Shown: positions 33,207-41,740 of the stretch, piece after piece
Layout: each line of letters opens with the position of its first letter
Numbering within the stretch: the first letter of the stretch is position 1
Assembly (NCBI RefSeq): GCF_002982075.1
Contig: NZ_PUEJ01000007.1
Location: 124,001-188,000, forward strand
Source of the DNA: Labrys okinawensis
GTDB taxonomy: Bacteria; Pseudomonadota; Alphaproteobacteria; Rhizobiales; Labraceae
Direction of reading: 5' to 3'
Length of the DNA stretch: 64,000 bases
Made by a program: the position numbers and the translations under genes
The notes under the pieces: model-generated
Database searches by the model: none
What the model saw: the letters and a program-made list of their open reading frames with translations, nothing else
Told to the model about the DNA's origin: nothing

Positions 33207-34565
33207 TTAGAACACACGCCGTATGCGAATGCCGGCCTGCCAGATATTGGGCGTAGCCTTGGTATTGGTGACCGTGGTGGTGGTTTCGCCGTCGGCCGTG
33301 GTGGTGCTGCTCGAACCCAGGTTGAAGTCTGCCCGGGTGTAAGCGACTTCGGCGCCGATGGTGAGGCCCTTCACGATCGTGTAGGTGAGGTTGGCGGCGA
33401 CCGTGAATTCCTTGTCGAACGACTTCTTGCCGGCGAAGCCGAGCAGGTCATCGTAGCGAACGTCGATATAGCTGGCGACGAGGTTGGCGTTCAGGACAGG
33501 CGTGATATTGCCGCCGAGTTCGCCGACGACCGACCAGCCCTTGCCGGCGCGGAAGGTGCTGTTCGAGCCGAAATAATAGTCGCTGTAATTGTTGAAGATG
33601 CTGTTGCCGGCACCGAGATAGTCGAGGGCGCCGTCAGCATATTGGCCTTCAACGATGAAATGTCCGCCGTCGATGAAGGGCAGTTTCAACAGGCCCGTGC
33701 CGCCCACGGCCCAGCCATATTTCTGCTTGTGGGGGATGTAGTCGGGATCGGTGGCCAGGAGCGGAACGCCATTGGCGTCGACGGCCTCGGCCGAGCGGAA
33801 CTGGTGGCCTGCAGCCTGGATGGCGACCGAGCCCCAGCTCTGATCCCAGCGCAGCTGGCCGACCACGTCAGGGACCTGCTGGCCGCCCTGTTTCACCGCG
33901 ACGTCGGAACGATGATCGCGGCCGTCTTCCACCGACAGGGTGGCGCTCAAGCCACCGCCGAACTGGGCGGTATAGGCCAGCAGGTTGACGGTGTTGCTCT
34001 CGGCGTAATAGGGCGCCCAGATCGTGTCGCCATATTCATTGTCGTAGAAGCCGAAGAAGGAATGGGCATAACCCGCCGTCAGGCCGCCGAACTGGATGAA
34101 GGCCTTGTCGATGGTAAAGGTGTTGCCGTTATAGACGCCGCCGCGGCCCTGATGGCTAATCGGATGCGAGTCGGCATTGATCTGGAAATAGGAGCGCAGC
34201 AGGCCCCAGTCGGTCTGGGTGCGGGCATCGAACCAGATGCGGGCCTGGGTGTTGAAGGCCGTGCGATCGTTGTTGCGGCTCCACTTGAAGTTCGAGCGCG
34301 TGACCGTCGGCGTTCCTCCGTTGACGGTCGTCTCGACGCGGCCGCTGCCGCTGCCGCCGAAGCCGCGATAATCGGCGCGGATTTCACCGCCGATCTTCAG
34401 GCAGGTATCGGTGCCGGGGATGTAGAAGAAGCCCGGACCGAAGGCCGAGCAGACCTTCACATATTCAACGGCCTCGCCCTTGGTCATGGGCAGATCGGCG
34501 GCCTGGGCGACGCCGACGACAGCGATGCCGGCAATGGTTCCTAGAAGCAGAGATTTGGTCGCCAT
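33207..34565 (-). CDS. Outer-membrane porin, Omp2b-like
   Basis: The 452-residue precursor has a signal peptide (MATKSLLLGTIAGIAVVGVAQA, cleavage before ADLP). Features of rhizobial Omp2/porin_2 proteins follow: the EYVKVCSAFGPGFFYIPGTDTCLKIGGEIR region with two cysteines near the N-terminus, alternating beta strands, and a terminal aromatic residue (IRIRRVF). It would form a trimeric diffusion pore. A short Ser/Thr-rich loop (SSSTTTADGETTTTVTNT) near the C-terminus looks like a variable external loop. It has its own terminator and no same-strand neighbour close by. Confidence 0.9.
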   Translation of the reverse strand: MATKSLLLGTIAGIAVVGVAQAADLPMTKGEAVEYVKVCSAFGPGFFYIPGTDTCLKIGGEIRADYRGFGGSGSGRVETTVNGGTPTVTRSNFKWSRNNDRTAFNTQARIWFDARTQTDWGLLRSYFQINADSHPISHQGRGGVYNGNTFTIDKAFIQFGGLTAGYAHSFFGFYDNEYGDTIWAPYYAESNTVNLLAYTAQFGGGLSATLSVEDGRDHRSDVAVKQGGQQVPDVVGQLRWDQSWGSVAIQAAGHQFRSAEAVDANGVPLLATDPDYIPHKQKYGWAVGGTGLLKLPFIDGGHFIVEGQYADGALDYLGAGNSIFNNYSDYYFGSNSTFRAGKGWSVVGELGGNITPVLNANLVASYIDVRYDDLLGFAGKKSFDKEFTVAANLTYTIVKGLTIGAEVAYTRADFNLGSSSTTTADGETTTTVTNTKATPNIWQAGIRIRRVF

Positions 34566-35172
34566 GCGACTCCCCCTTTGAGGTTGTTACCGGGGGCGAG
34601 ATTGCGACACTTCCCGAGTCATCGCAAAAAGAATCCGATCTATGTCTCAGGAAATATGGTCTTTTTGGGCATCTGTGTAACCAAAAGGCCACAATCTTAA
34701 TAGTTCTCGTGAATGAGAATGCAAATACGAGCTCAAAAATACAACCGATTATTTGAAATTATATTATTGGAATCGCGCTGTAGTTGCATTGTAATCAAAG
34801 ATAATTACACGCGATATCTATTCGATCGGCCATCAATGCAACCTCGCGCTTGTGGTGCGAAGGCAGCTGATTCCCTATCATCACCCTGGGTTCGCGAGAC
34901 CCTGAGCAATTGGAGCCCGGCCAGGAATTGACCTCCCTGGTCGGGTTTCGCTTTGGGTCGGAGGCGCGATCGGTTCGCAGAGAGCGGTATGGCTCGAGGA
35001 CTGGGCACGGGGACTGCGGAAACCGCGTGAAGCGAGCCGAGCGCCTCATGGCGCCATGGCGCATGCCAAGTGGCCCCGTTCATCCATGGGGCGAAGGGAG
35101 CGGATCGTGTCGGGCCGATTTTCTTGATGTCCGCCGCCACTCTTCCCTGGGCGGTGCCGCTGCTTTCTCGCG
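34566..35172. other. Non-coding region upstream of the porin
   Basis: No gene is supported in these 607 bases. Bases about 34620-34840 are markedly AT-rich and probably hold the porin promoter on the minus strand. The remainder is GC-rich and without clear structure. Confidence 0.5.
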
Positions 35173-35436
35173 CTATCGCGGAGCAGGCGGCCATTGCCGC
35201 CCTATGGCCGCCAGCCCTGAGATCAGAGCGTCGAGGTTCTTGCCTCCGGCGGCGATTTTCTGGTTGGATTTGTAACAGGTATATTCGACCCGTTCGTCCT
35301 CGAAGATGTCGATCTCCAGCCGGTTTTCCTCCACCGTGACCGTCAGGGTGACGGAATCCGAACCCAGGCGATCCATCATGAACCAGAGGTGATGCCGCTC
35401 CAGTGTTCGCAGCAGGGCATAGAGCTTGTGGGGCAT
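35173..35436 (-). CDS. Small hypothetical protein, 87 residues
   Basis: The product begins MPHKLYALLRTLERHHLWFMMDR and then has alternating beta-like stretches (VTLTVTVEENRLEIDIFEDERVEYTCYK). It looks like a compact alpha/beta domain without a signal or membrane segment. The codon use resembles that of its neighbours. I do not recognise the family or function. It lies 133 bases from the end of the LuxR-type gene on the same strand. Confidence 0.6.
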   Translation of the reverse strand: MPHKLYALLRTLERHHLWFMMDRLGSDSVTLTVTVEENRLEIDIFEDERVEYTCYKSNQKIAAGGKNLDALISGLAAIGRQWPPAPR

Positions 35437-35569
35437 GGGCGGTTCCGGTCCGCACGGTGGCGGTCGATCGTGAGGGCTGGCTGCGCAAGCTGACGGAGTT
35501 TTCGATTGAGAAAACGCGTCAACAAAGAATTGGAGAGAGGTGCGATCCGGTGAAAGCGCGCACTTTGCT

Positions 35570-36403
35570 CTAGCCAGCTTGATGGACGGCCCCGGAGGCT
35601 TCCCGCGTCTCGCGCGACCGAGCGGGCAGAAGTTGCAGGGCGTTCGTTCTCGCCACGACTTCCGTGCGGCTGCGAGCCTTCAGCCTGCGCAGGATGTTGC
35701 GGATGTGCACTCTCACGGTGAACTCGCTCATCCCGAGTTCGCGGGCAATGTCCTTGTTGGAAGAGCCCTTGCGCAATTCGAGGACGATTTCGAGCTGCCT
35801 GGGCGTCAGCAGAGCCTGCAGGGGCTGTTTGTGCTCCTTGGGATCGGGCGTGTCGGTTTTCCCTGGGCCCGCCGCCAGCAGGGGCGTGAACAGTCCACCC
35901 CGGCGGACGAGGCGGGCCGCAAAGATGACGTTGTCGATCGTCGATTCCAAGGGGACGACACCCCTTGCGCCCTGCTTGAGAAGCGCGATCAGCATGGGCT
36001 GGGTGGTGATGTCGGCGAGCACGAGAATGCGGGCTGCAGGTGCTGCCTCGCATATCGCGCCTATGTCCCGGCCGATCGCTGCGATGCTGGGGGAATGCTC
36101 CGAAACGATGAGCAGAACGTCGGTGGCACGAAAGGAAGCGGCCGCCCAAGCCTCGACATCCTTGAAGCCTTCCACCGCAAGCGCCGTCTCCGAGGCCATG
36201 AGGCAGCGCATCAAGGCCGTGCGGTGGAGGCCGCAGCCGCCGACCAGATCGATGGCGGCCGGAGGTATGTTGGTGCGCCTTCCAGCGCTGCCGCGTTCGG
36301 TGAGACCATAGGTGCTGAAGGTCCGTTCAGCCTGCAGGGCATGCAGGCAACGGCCTTCATCCACGCGAACCCCGGTGAGGATTTCTGTCGGCGATAAAGT
36401 CAT
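35570..36403 (-). CDS. LuxR/NarL-type regulator with a degenerate receiver domain
   Basis: The 277-residue protein has a receiver-like N-terminal domain (about 48-175) and a LuxR helix-turn-helix at about 196-255 (LTPRQLEIVLELRKGSSNKDIARELGMS, then FTVRVHIRNILRRLK). In the receiver the usual phosphorylated Asp is replaced: TDVLLIVSEHSPS has Val/Ser where VLLD is expected, and the conserved Lys is also not evident. Regulation by phosphorylation is therefore unlikely; ligand or protein binding is more plausible. I chose ATG 36403, though the frame is open to 36469. A second regulator of this kind is at 43222. Confidence 0.82.
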   Translation of the reverse strand: MTLSPTEILTGVRVDEGRCLHALQAERTFSTYGLTERGSAGRRTNIPPAAIDLVGGCGLHRTALMRCLMASETALAVEGFKDVEAWAAASFRATDVLLIVSEHSPSIAAIGRDIGAICEAAPAARILVLADITTQPMLIALLKQGARGVVPLESTIDNVIFAARLVRRGGLFTPLLAAGPGKTDTPDPKEHKQPLQALLTPRQLEIVLELRKGSSNKDIARELGMSEFTVRVHIRNILRRLKARSRTEVVARTNALQLLPARSRETREASGAVHQAG

Positions 36404-37136
36404 GCGGGCCTTGAAACCATTCTGGTGCTTCCTTCGGCAGATCGGTCCGAAAGTCGGGCTCGCCCCCAAGCCCTCTATCTCGATCGAGGATTGTTTCCTC
36501 TTTATCGTGCCATCAAATCTATATCGGCTTTTTTTACTGATTGTTTCTGCCGGTATTATACGTTGGTATTATAGCGCCGTGTGGAACCTGAGATTGCCTG
36601 CAGTCGCAGCCAACTGCGCCGTCTCCATCATGGCAGTTTCAGATGGCCTCGGCACCAGGGACGAATTCAACTGGTTTACTCGGGGCACTTGCCGAAGGCT
36701 TTCTGCGGCGGCAGAGGTATCGGTAGCATAATGCCAACTGAAGATGAGGCGAGGCCCGGCGAATATCCCGCGACACTTGTAATTCGCCGTGTTTCGACAT
36801 CCGACGCTGGCCTTGTCGCTGTCGATACAAGTCAGCGAGGCAGAGCGCGATGAACAGGAATGGCACCGCAGATCGGTTCGGCGATCTCTCGCAATGGCGA
36901 TCGGGATATTTTCCGGGCGAGGCTTCGGGCGGCAAGGTCCTCTCTGGAGCAGAGCGGGTAGGGTCTCACCCATCCGATGGGGCGCAGCAGGCTCTTAAAG
37001 TGTAGGGGGCGTCCAACGCCCTCAGGCTCGTGAATCTATCCCGACAGGTGTTGTGGGCGGAAGGCCCCTCGGCCGATCATCAGCCTCGAAAGCAACCGGC
37101 AGGCTCAGGACCCGCCGCACATTCGGGAGGATTTAG
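36404..37136. other. Non-coding region upstream of the serine-cycle module
   Basis: No convincing gene lies in these 733 bases. A direct repeat of GGTATTATA (36553-36561 and 36566-36574) lies in an AT-rich patch and may belong to a promoter or binding site. The segment just before sgaA carries a GGGAGG ribosome site. No riboswitch consensus was recognised. Confidence 0.45.
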
Positions 37137-38327
37137 ATGGCCGGCTTCACCCAGCTTTTCGTTCCAGGACCGACCAATGTTCCGGAGGTCGTCCGCCAGG
37201 CAATGAACATGCCGATGGAGGACATGCGCGCGCCCGACTATCCGACCTTCACGCGCGGTTTGTTCGCCGACCTGATGAAAGTATTCCGCAACGAGACCGG
37301 CCGCGTCTTCATCTTCCCCTCTTCGGGCACGGGTGCCTGGGAATCGGCGATCACCAATACGCTCAGCCCCGGCGACCGCGTGCTGATGGCGCGCTTTGGC
37401 CAGTTTTCGCATTTATGGGTCGACATGGCCGAACGCCTCGGCCTCGACGTCGACGTGGTCGATGTCGAATGGGGCACGGGCTGTCCGGTCGAGATCTATG
37501 CCGAACGGCTTCTCCAGGACAAGGAGCACCGTATCAAGGCCGTCTTCGTCACGCATAACGAAACGGCCACCGGCGTGACCAGCGATGTCGCCGGCGTGCG
37601 CGCCGCTCTCGACGCGGCCAGGCATCCGGCCCTGCTCTTCGCCGACGGCGTCTCCTCGATCGGCTCGATCGATTTCCGCCAGGAGGATTGGGGCGTCGAT
37701 TGCGCCGTCTCCGGCTCGCAGAAGGGCTTCATGCTGCCGCCTGGCCTCGGCTTCCTGTCGGTCAGCCAGAAGGCTCTCGCAGCCGCCAAGGCGGCCGGGC
37801 ACAAGCGCTGCTACTTCTCCTTCGAGGATCAGATCCGCGCCAACGACACCGGCTATTTTCCCTATACGCCGGCCGTACAGCTCCTGCGCGGGCTTCGGGT
37901 TGCCCTCGATCTCCTGTTTGAAGAAGGCCTCGAGGCTGTCTTCGAGCGTCATAACCGCCTGGCCACAGGCGTGCGCAAGGCGGTGGAGGCCTGGGGGCTG
38001 AAGCTCTGCGCCAAGGAGGCCAAATGGAACTCCGACACGGTCAGCGCGGTCCTGGTGCCGGAAGGCATCGATAGCGCCGAAATCGTGCGCCGGGCCCATT
38101 ACGGCTACCAGACCTCCCTCGGTGTCGGTCTCAACAAGGTTGCCGGCAAAGTGTTTCGTATCGGCCATCTCGGCTGGGTCAACGATGTGATGATGTGCGG
38201 TGCGATCTCGGCGGCCGAAATGGCGCTGCGCGATTGCGGCGTGAAGATCCAGCCCGGCTCCGGCGTCGGCGCGGCCCTCGAGCATTACCGCCTGTCGGCC
38301 CAGCCGAGCCTGGCCAAGGCCGCCTGA
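37137..38327 (+). CDS. sgaA: Serine-glyoxylate aminotransferase
   Basis: The 396-residue PLP enzyme of class V begins FTQLFVPGPTNVPEVVRQAMN. It has PSSGTGAWESAITN (phosphate-binding region, about 60-73), THNETATGV and the Schiff-base lysine context SGSQKGFMLPPGLGF (about 193-207). It transfers the amino group of serine to glyoxylate, giving hydroxypyruvate and glycine, a core serine-cycle step. The genes that follow encode malyl-CoA lyase and malate-CoA ligase, which regenerate glyoxylate. An inverted repeat separates it from mcl. Confidence 0.93.
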   Translation: MAGFTQLFVPGPTNVPEVVRQAMNMPMEDMRAPDYPTFTRGLFADLMKVFRNETGRVFIFPSSGTGAWESAITNTLSPGDRVLMARFGQFSHLWVDMAERLGLDVDVVDVEWGTGCPVEIYAERLLQDKEHRIKAVFVTHNETATGVTSDVAGVRAALDAARHPALLFADGVSSIGSIDFRQEDWGVDCAVSGSQKGFMLPPGLGFLSVSQKALAAAKAAGHKRCYFSFEDQIRANDTGYFPYTPAVQLLRGLRVALDLLFEEGLEAVFERHNRLATGVRKAVEAWGLKLCAKEAKWNSDTVSAVLVPEGIDSAEIVRRAHYGYQTSLGVGLNKVAGKVFRIGHLGWVNDVMMCGAISAAEMALRDCGVKIQPGSGVGAALEHYRLSAQPSLAKAA

Positions 38328-38340
38328 GGCGCAACCTTAA

Positions 38341-38440
38341 CCCTCCCCCTCGATGGGGAGGGGTCGTTCCTTTTGTCAGGGACTGAGTTCGTCCACCCCA
38401 CCCCGGACTTTCAGGCCGACCCTCTCCATCGAGGGGAGGG
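38341..38440. repeat. Intergenic palindromic repeat between sgaA and the malyl-CoA lyase gene
   Basis: The left arm starts CCCTCCCCCTCGATGGGGAG (38341) and the right arm ends CCATCGAGGGGAGGG (38440). They are imperfect complements around a loop of about 50 bases. The left arm is itself partly self-complementary around CCCCTCGATGGGG. This resembles a common rhizobial intergenic repeat and may lower read-through within the serine-cycle operon. Confidence 0.75.
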
Positions 38441-38474
38441 CAAAGAGGTCGCCGCCATCTCAAGGGACTCTAGA

Positions 38475-39440
38475 ATGAGCCATACCATCCATCATCTGCG
38501 GAAACTGCGCCTGCAGCGCAGCGAACTCGCCGTACCGGGCTCCAATCCGGACATGATCAGCAAGGCCGCCGACGGTGCGGCCGACTATATCTTCCTGGAT
38601 ATCGAGGATGCCGTGGCGCCGCCCGACAAGGAGCGGGCTCGCAAGAACATCATCGAGGCCCTCAACCAGATCGACTGGCGTGCCCGCGGCAAGACCATTT
38701 CGGTACGCATCAACGGCCTCGACACGCACTACATGTACCGTGACGTCGTCGACGTGATGGAGCAGGCAGGCGACCGGCTCGACACCATCCTGGTGCCCAA
38801 GGTCGGCGTGCCCGCGGATCTCTATATGGTCGAGGCCATGGTCAACCAGATCGAGACCGCCAAGGGCTTCAAGACTCGCGTCGGCCTGGAGGGGCTGATC
38901 GAGACCGCGCTCGGCATGGCCAATGTCGAGGCGATCGCCGCCTATGGCGGCCGGCTCGAGGCGCTGCATTTCGGGGTCGCCGACTATGCGGCGAGCTGCA
39001 AGGCACGCACCGTCTCGATCGGTGGCCTCAACCCCGATTATCCCGGCGACCAATGGCATGCGGCCCTGTCGCGCATGACGGTGGCCTGCCGGGCCTATGG
39101 GCTGCGCGCCATCGACGGTCCCTTCGGCGATTTCTCGGATCCCGAGGCCTATATCGCGGCAGCCAGGCGTGCCGCCGCACTGGGCATCGAAGGCAAATGG
39201 GCGATCCACCCCACGCAGATCGCGCTCGCCAATGAGGTGTTCTCGCCGCCTGAAAAGGAAGTGAACCGCGCCCGCCGCATCATCGAGATGCTCCGGGAAG
39301 CCGAGGAGCAGGGCAAGGGTGCCGCAGCCCTCGACGGCAAGATGATCGATGCCGCGTCCGAACGCATGGCCCGCAACGTCCTGGTCATGCATGACGCCAT
39401 CCAACAGTCGACCCAGCCGCGCCCCGGCCTGCCCAACTGA
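38475..39440 (+). CDS. mcl: Malyl-CoA lyase (CitE-like family)
   Basis: The 321-residue lyase begins with LRKLRLQRSELAVPGSNPDMISKA and has DYIFLDIEDAVAPPDK at about 37-52 (Asp/Glu metal region). VRINGLDTHYMYRD, KVGVPADL and the late GKWAIHPTQIALANEVFSP are also family features. It cleaves malyl-CoA to acetyl-CoA and glyoxylate in the serine cycle. ATG 38475 starts MSHTIHHLRK; the upstream frame runs through the repeat and is not coding. It is 13 bases from mtkA. Confidence 0.92.
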   Translation: MSHTIHHLRKLRLQRSELAVPGSNPDMISKAADGAADYIFLDIEDAVAPPDKERARKNIIEALNQIDWRARGKTISVRINGLDTHYMYRDVVDVMEQAGDRLDTILVPKVGVPADLYMVEAMVNQIETAKGFKTRVGLEGLIETALGMANVEAIAAYGGRLEALHFGVADYAASCKARTVSIGGLNPDYPGDQWHAALSRMTVACRAYGLRAIDGPFGDFSDPEAYIAAARRAAALGIEGKWAIHPTQIALANEVFSPPEKEVNRARRIIEMLREAEEQGKGAAALDGKMIDAASERMARNVLVMHDAIQQSTQPRPGLPN

Positions 39441-39453
39441 CGAGGTTACAGAC

Positions 39454-40638
39454 ATGGATATCCATGAATACCAGGCCAAGGAACTGCTCTCGCGCTATTC
39501 GGTGCAGATTCCGCGCGGCGGACTTGCCTACAGCCCCGAGCAGGCGACCTATCGCGCCAGCGAGATCGGCGGCGACAAATGGGTGGTCAAGGCCCAGATC
39601 CATTCGGGTGCCCGCGGCAAGGCCGGCGGCATCCGCATCTGCAAGTCCGACAGCGAGGTGTCGGAGGCGGCGGAGGCCATGCTCGGGCGCAAGCTGGTGA
39701 CGCACCAGACCGGGCCCAAGGGCAAGCTGGTTTCGCGCCTCTATGTCGAGGAAACCGTCGACATCCGCCAGGAACTCTATCTCGGCATCGTGCTCGATCG
39801 CAAATCCGAGCGCGTGATGATCGTGGCGTCGGCCTCCGGCGGCATGGAGATCGAGGAAATCGCCGAAAAGCAGCCCGATTCCATCATTCGCGCCATCGTC
39901 GATCCCGGCGCGGGCATGCAGCAGTTCCAGGCCCGCGAGATCGCCTTCGGCCTGGGGCTCGAAAACAATCTGATCGGCAAGGCGGTCGACACGCTGCTCG
40001 GCTGCTACCGCGTCTTCCGCGACTACGACGCCTCGATGCTGGAAATCAACCCGCTGGTCGTCACCCGCGACGGCAACCTGATCGCCCTCGACGCCAAAAT
40101 GTCCTTCGACGAGAATGCGCTGTTCCGCCGCGCCGAGATTTCGGAACTGCGCGACAAGTCGCAGGAAGACCCGCGCGAGACCTTCGCCTCCGATCGCGGT
40201 CTGTCCTATGTCGGGCTCGACGGCAATATCGGCTGCATCATCAACGGTGCGGGCCTGGCCATGGCAACGATGGACATGATCAAGATCGCCGGCGGTGAGC
40301 CGGCGAACTTTCTCGACATCGGCGGCGGTGCCTCGCCCGAGCGTGTCGCCAAGGCGTTCCGCGCCGTGCTCGCCGACAAGAATGTCGAGACCATCCTGGT
40401 CAACATCTTCGCCGGTATCAATCGCTGCGACTGGGTGGCCGAGGGCGTGGTCAAGGCGATGCGCGAGGTCGGCGTGAACGTGCCCCTGGTGGTGCGCCTG
40501 GCCGGCACCAATGTCGAAGAGGGGCGGCGTATCCTCGCCGAATCCGGCGAGAAGGTGATCGTAGCCGACACGCTGGCCGAAGCGGCCGAAAAATCGGTCG
40601 AGGCGATGCGCGCCTTTTCCAAATCCAAGAAGCATTGA
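39454..40638 (+). CDS. mtkA: Malate-CoA ligase subunit beta (malate thiokinase large subunit)
   Basis: The 394-residue protein is related to succinyl-CoA synthetase beta. It has an ATP-grasp N-terminus (MDIHEYQAKELLSRYSV, VKAQIHSGARGKAGGI), the Mg/ATP region LEINPLVVT..GNLIALDAK and the C-terminal LVNIFAGINRCDWVAEG. Placement directly after mcl and before the alpha subunit is the classical mtk arrangement and separates it from TCA-cycle sucC. It activates malate to malyl-CoA using ATP and CoA. Confidence 0.9.
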   Translation: MDIHEYQAKELLSRYSVQIPRGGLAYSPEQATYRASEIGGDKWVVKAQIHSGARGKAGGIRICKSDSEVSEAAEAMLGRKLVTHQTGPKGKLVSRLYVEETVDIRQELYLGIVLDRKSERVMIVASASGGMEIEEIAEKQPDSIIRAIVDPGAGMQQFQAREIAFGLGLENNLIGKAVDTLLGCYRVFRDYDASMLEINPLVVTRDGNLIALDAKMSFDENALFRRAEISELRDKSQEDPRETFASDRGLSYVGLDGNIGCIINGAGLAMATMDMIKIAGGEPANFLDIGGGASPERVAKAFRAVLADKNVETILVNIFAGINRCDWVAEGVVKAMREVGVNVPLVVRLAGTNVEEGRRILAESGEKVIVADTLAEAAEKSVEAMRAFSKSKKH

Positions 40639-40650
40639 GGGGGAAGCGAA

Positions 40651-41547
40651 ATGGCAGTTCTGTTGAACCGCAAGACGCGCGTCATCGTCCAGGGCCTGAC
40701 CGGCAAGATCGGCTCCTTCCACGCCCAGGACATGAAGCGCTACGGCACCAATGTCGTCGGCGGCGTCACCCCCGGCAAGGGCGGGCAGGAGCATAATGGC
40801 ATTCCGGTCTTCAACACGGTGAAGGGTGCCGTCAGGGAGACGGGCGCCGAAGCCTCGATCGTGTTCGTACCGCCGCCCTTTGCGGCCGATTCCATCATGG
40901 AAGCCGCCGATGCCGGCCTCAAATTCTGCGTCTGCATCACCGACGGCATTCCCTCCCAGGACATGATGCGGGTGAAGCGCTATATGCGGCGCTTCCGCTA
41001 TGAAGAACGCATGCGCCTGATCGGCCCCAACTGCGCCGGCGTGATCACGCCCGGCCAGGCGCTGATGGGCATCATGCCCGGCAACATCTATCTGCCGGGC
41101 CGGGTCGGCATCGTCGGCCGCTCGGGTACGCTCGGCTATGAGGCGGCCTCGCAGATGAAGGCCCTCGGCATCGGCGTCTCCACCAGCGTCGGCATCGGCG
41201 GCGACCCGATCAACGGCTCGTCCTTCAAGGATATCCTCAAACTGTTCGAGGAAGATCCGGATACCGATGCCGTGGTGATGATCGGCGAGATCGGCGGGCC
41301 GCAGGAAGCCGAAGCCGCCGAATGGGCCAAGCATCACATGCGCAAGCCGCTGATCGCCTACATCGCCGGCCTGTCGGCGCCAAAGGGTAAGCGCATGGGC
41401 CATGCCGGCGCCATCATCTCCGCCTTCGGTGAGTCGGCGCAGGAAAAGGTCGAGATCCTCCGCGATGCCGGCGTGACCATCGTGCCGACGCCGGCAGCCT
41501 TCGGGCCGACGGTCGCCGGCGTGCTGGAGAGCAGGAAGGCGGCCTGA
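40651..41547 (+). CDS. mtkB: Malate-CoA ligase subunit alpha (malate thiokinase small subunit)
   Basis: The 298-residue partner has the CoA-binding Rossmann region (RVIVQGLTGKIGSFHAQDM, then GGVTPGKGGQEHNGIPVFNTV). The succinyl-CoA-synthetase signature is GRSGTLGYEAASQM, and the phosphohistidine loop GHAGAIIS lies at about 251-258. It is 12 bases after mtkA. Together the subunits form malyl-CoA for cleavage by Mcl. Phosphoenolpyruvate carboxylase, which often follows in methylotrophs, is not here. Confidence 0.91.
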   Translation: MAVLLNRKTRVIVQGLTGKIGSFHAQDMKRYGTNVVGGVTPGKGGQEHNGIPVFNTVKGAVRETGAEASIVFVPPPFAADSIMEAADAGLKFCVCITDGIPSQDMMRVKRYMRRFRYEERMRLIGPNCAGVITPGQALMGIMPGNIYLPGRVGIVGRSGTLGYEAASQMKALGIGVSTSVGIGGDPINGSSFKDILKLFEEDPDTDAVVMIGEIGGPQEAEAAEWAKHHMRKPLIAYIAGLSAPKGKRMGHAGAIISAFGESAQEKVEILRDAGVTIVPTPAAFGPTVAGVLESRKAA

Positions 41548-41740
41548 GCGGGCCGACAGGGAGCGCGACCATCGCCGACTCGGCCATGTGCGCGCCTCCT
41601 GCGGGACATCGTTCGATGGCGGCCTTCGGGCCATGGCGGGTGGGCGAAGCCGGTCTTCGACCATTGCTTTTGCCGGCTCAATAACGAGTGCGATCCGGTC
41701 CACCGCGTCGGATTTCAGCAGCCCTGATGGGGGAAGTGCG

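Noticed and set aside
36975..37136. A possible riboswitch before the serine-glyoxylate aminotransferase gene
   Set aside because: CAGGCTC occurs three times, but the conserved core of the glycine or other known riboswitches is not present.
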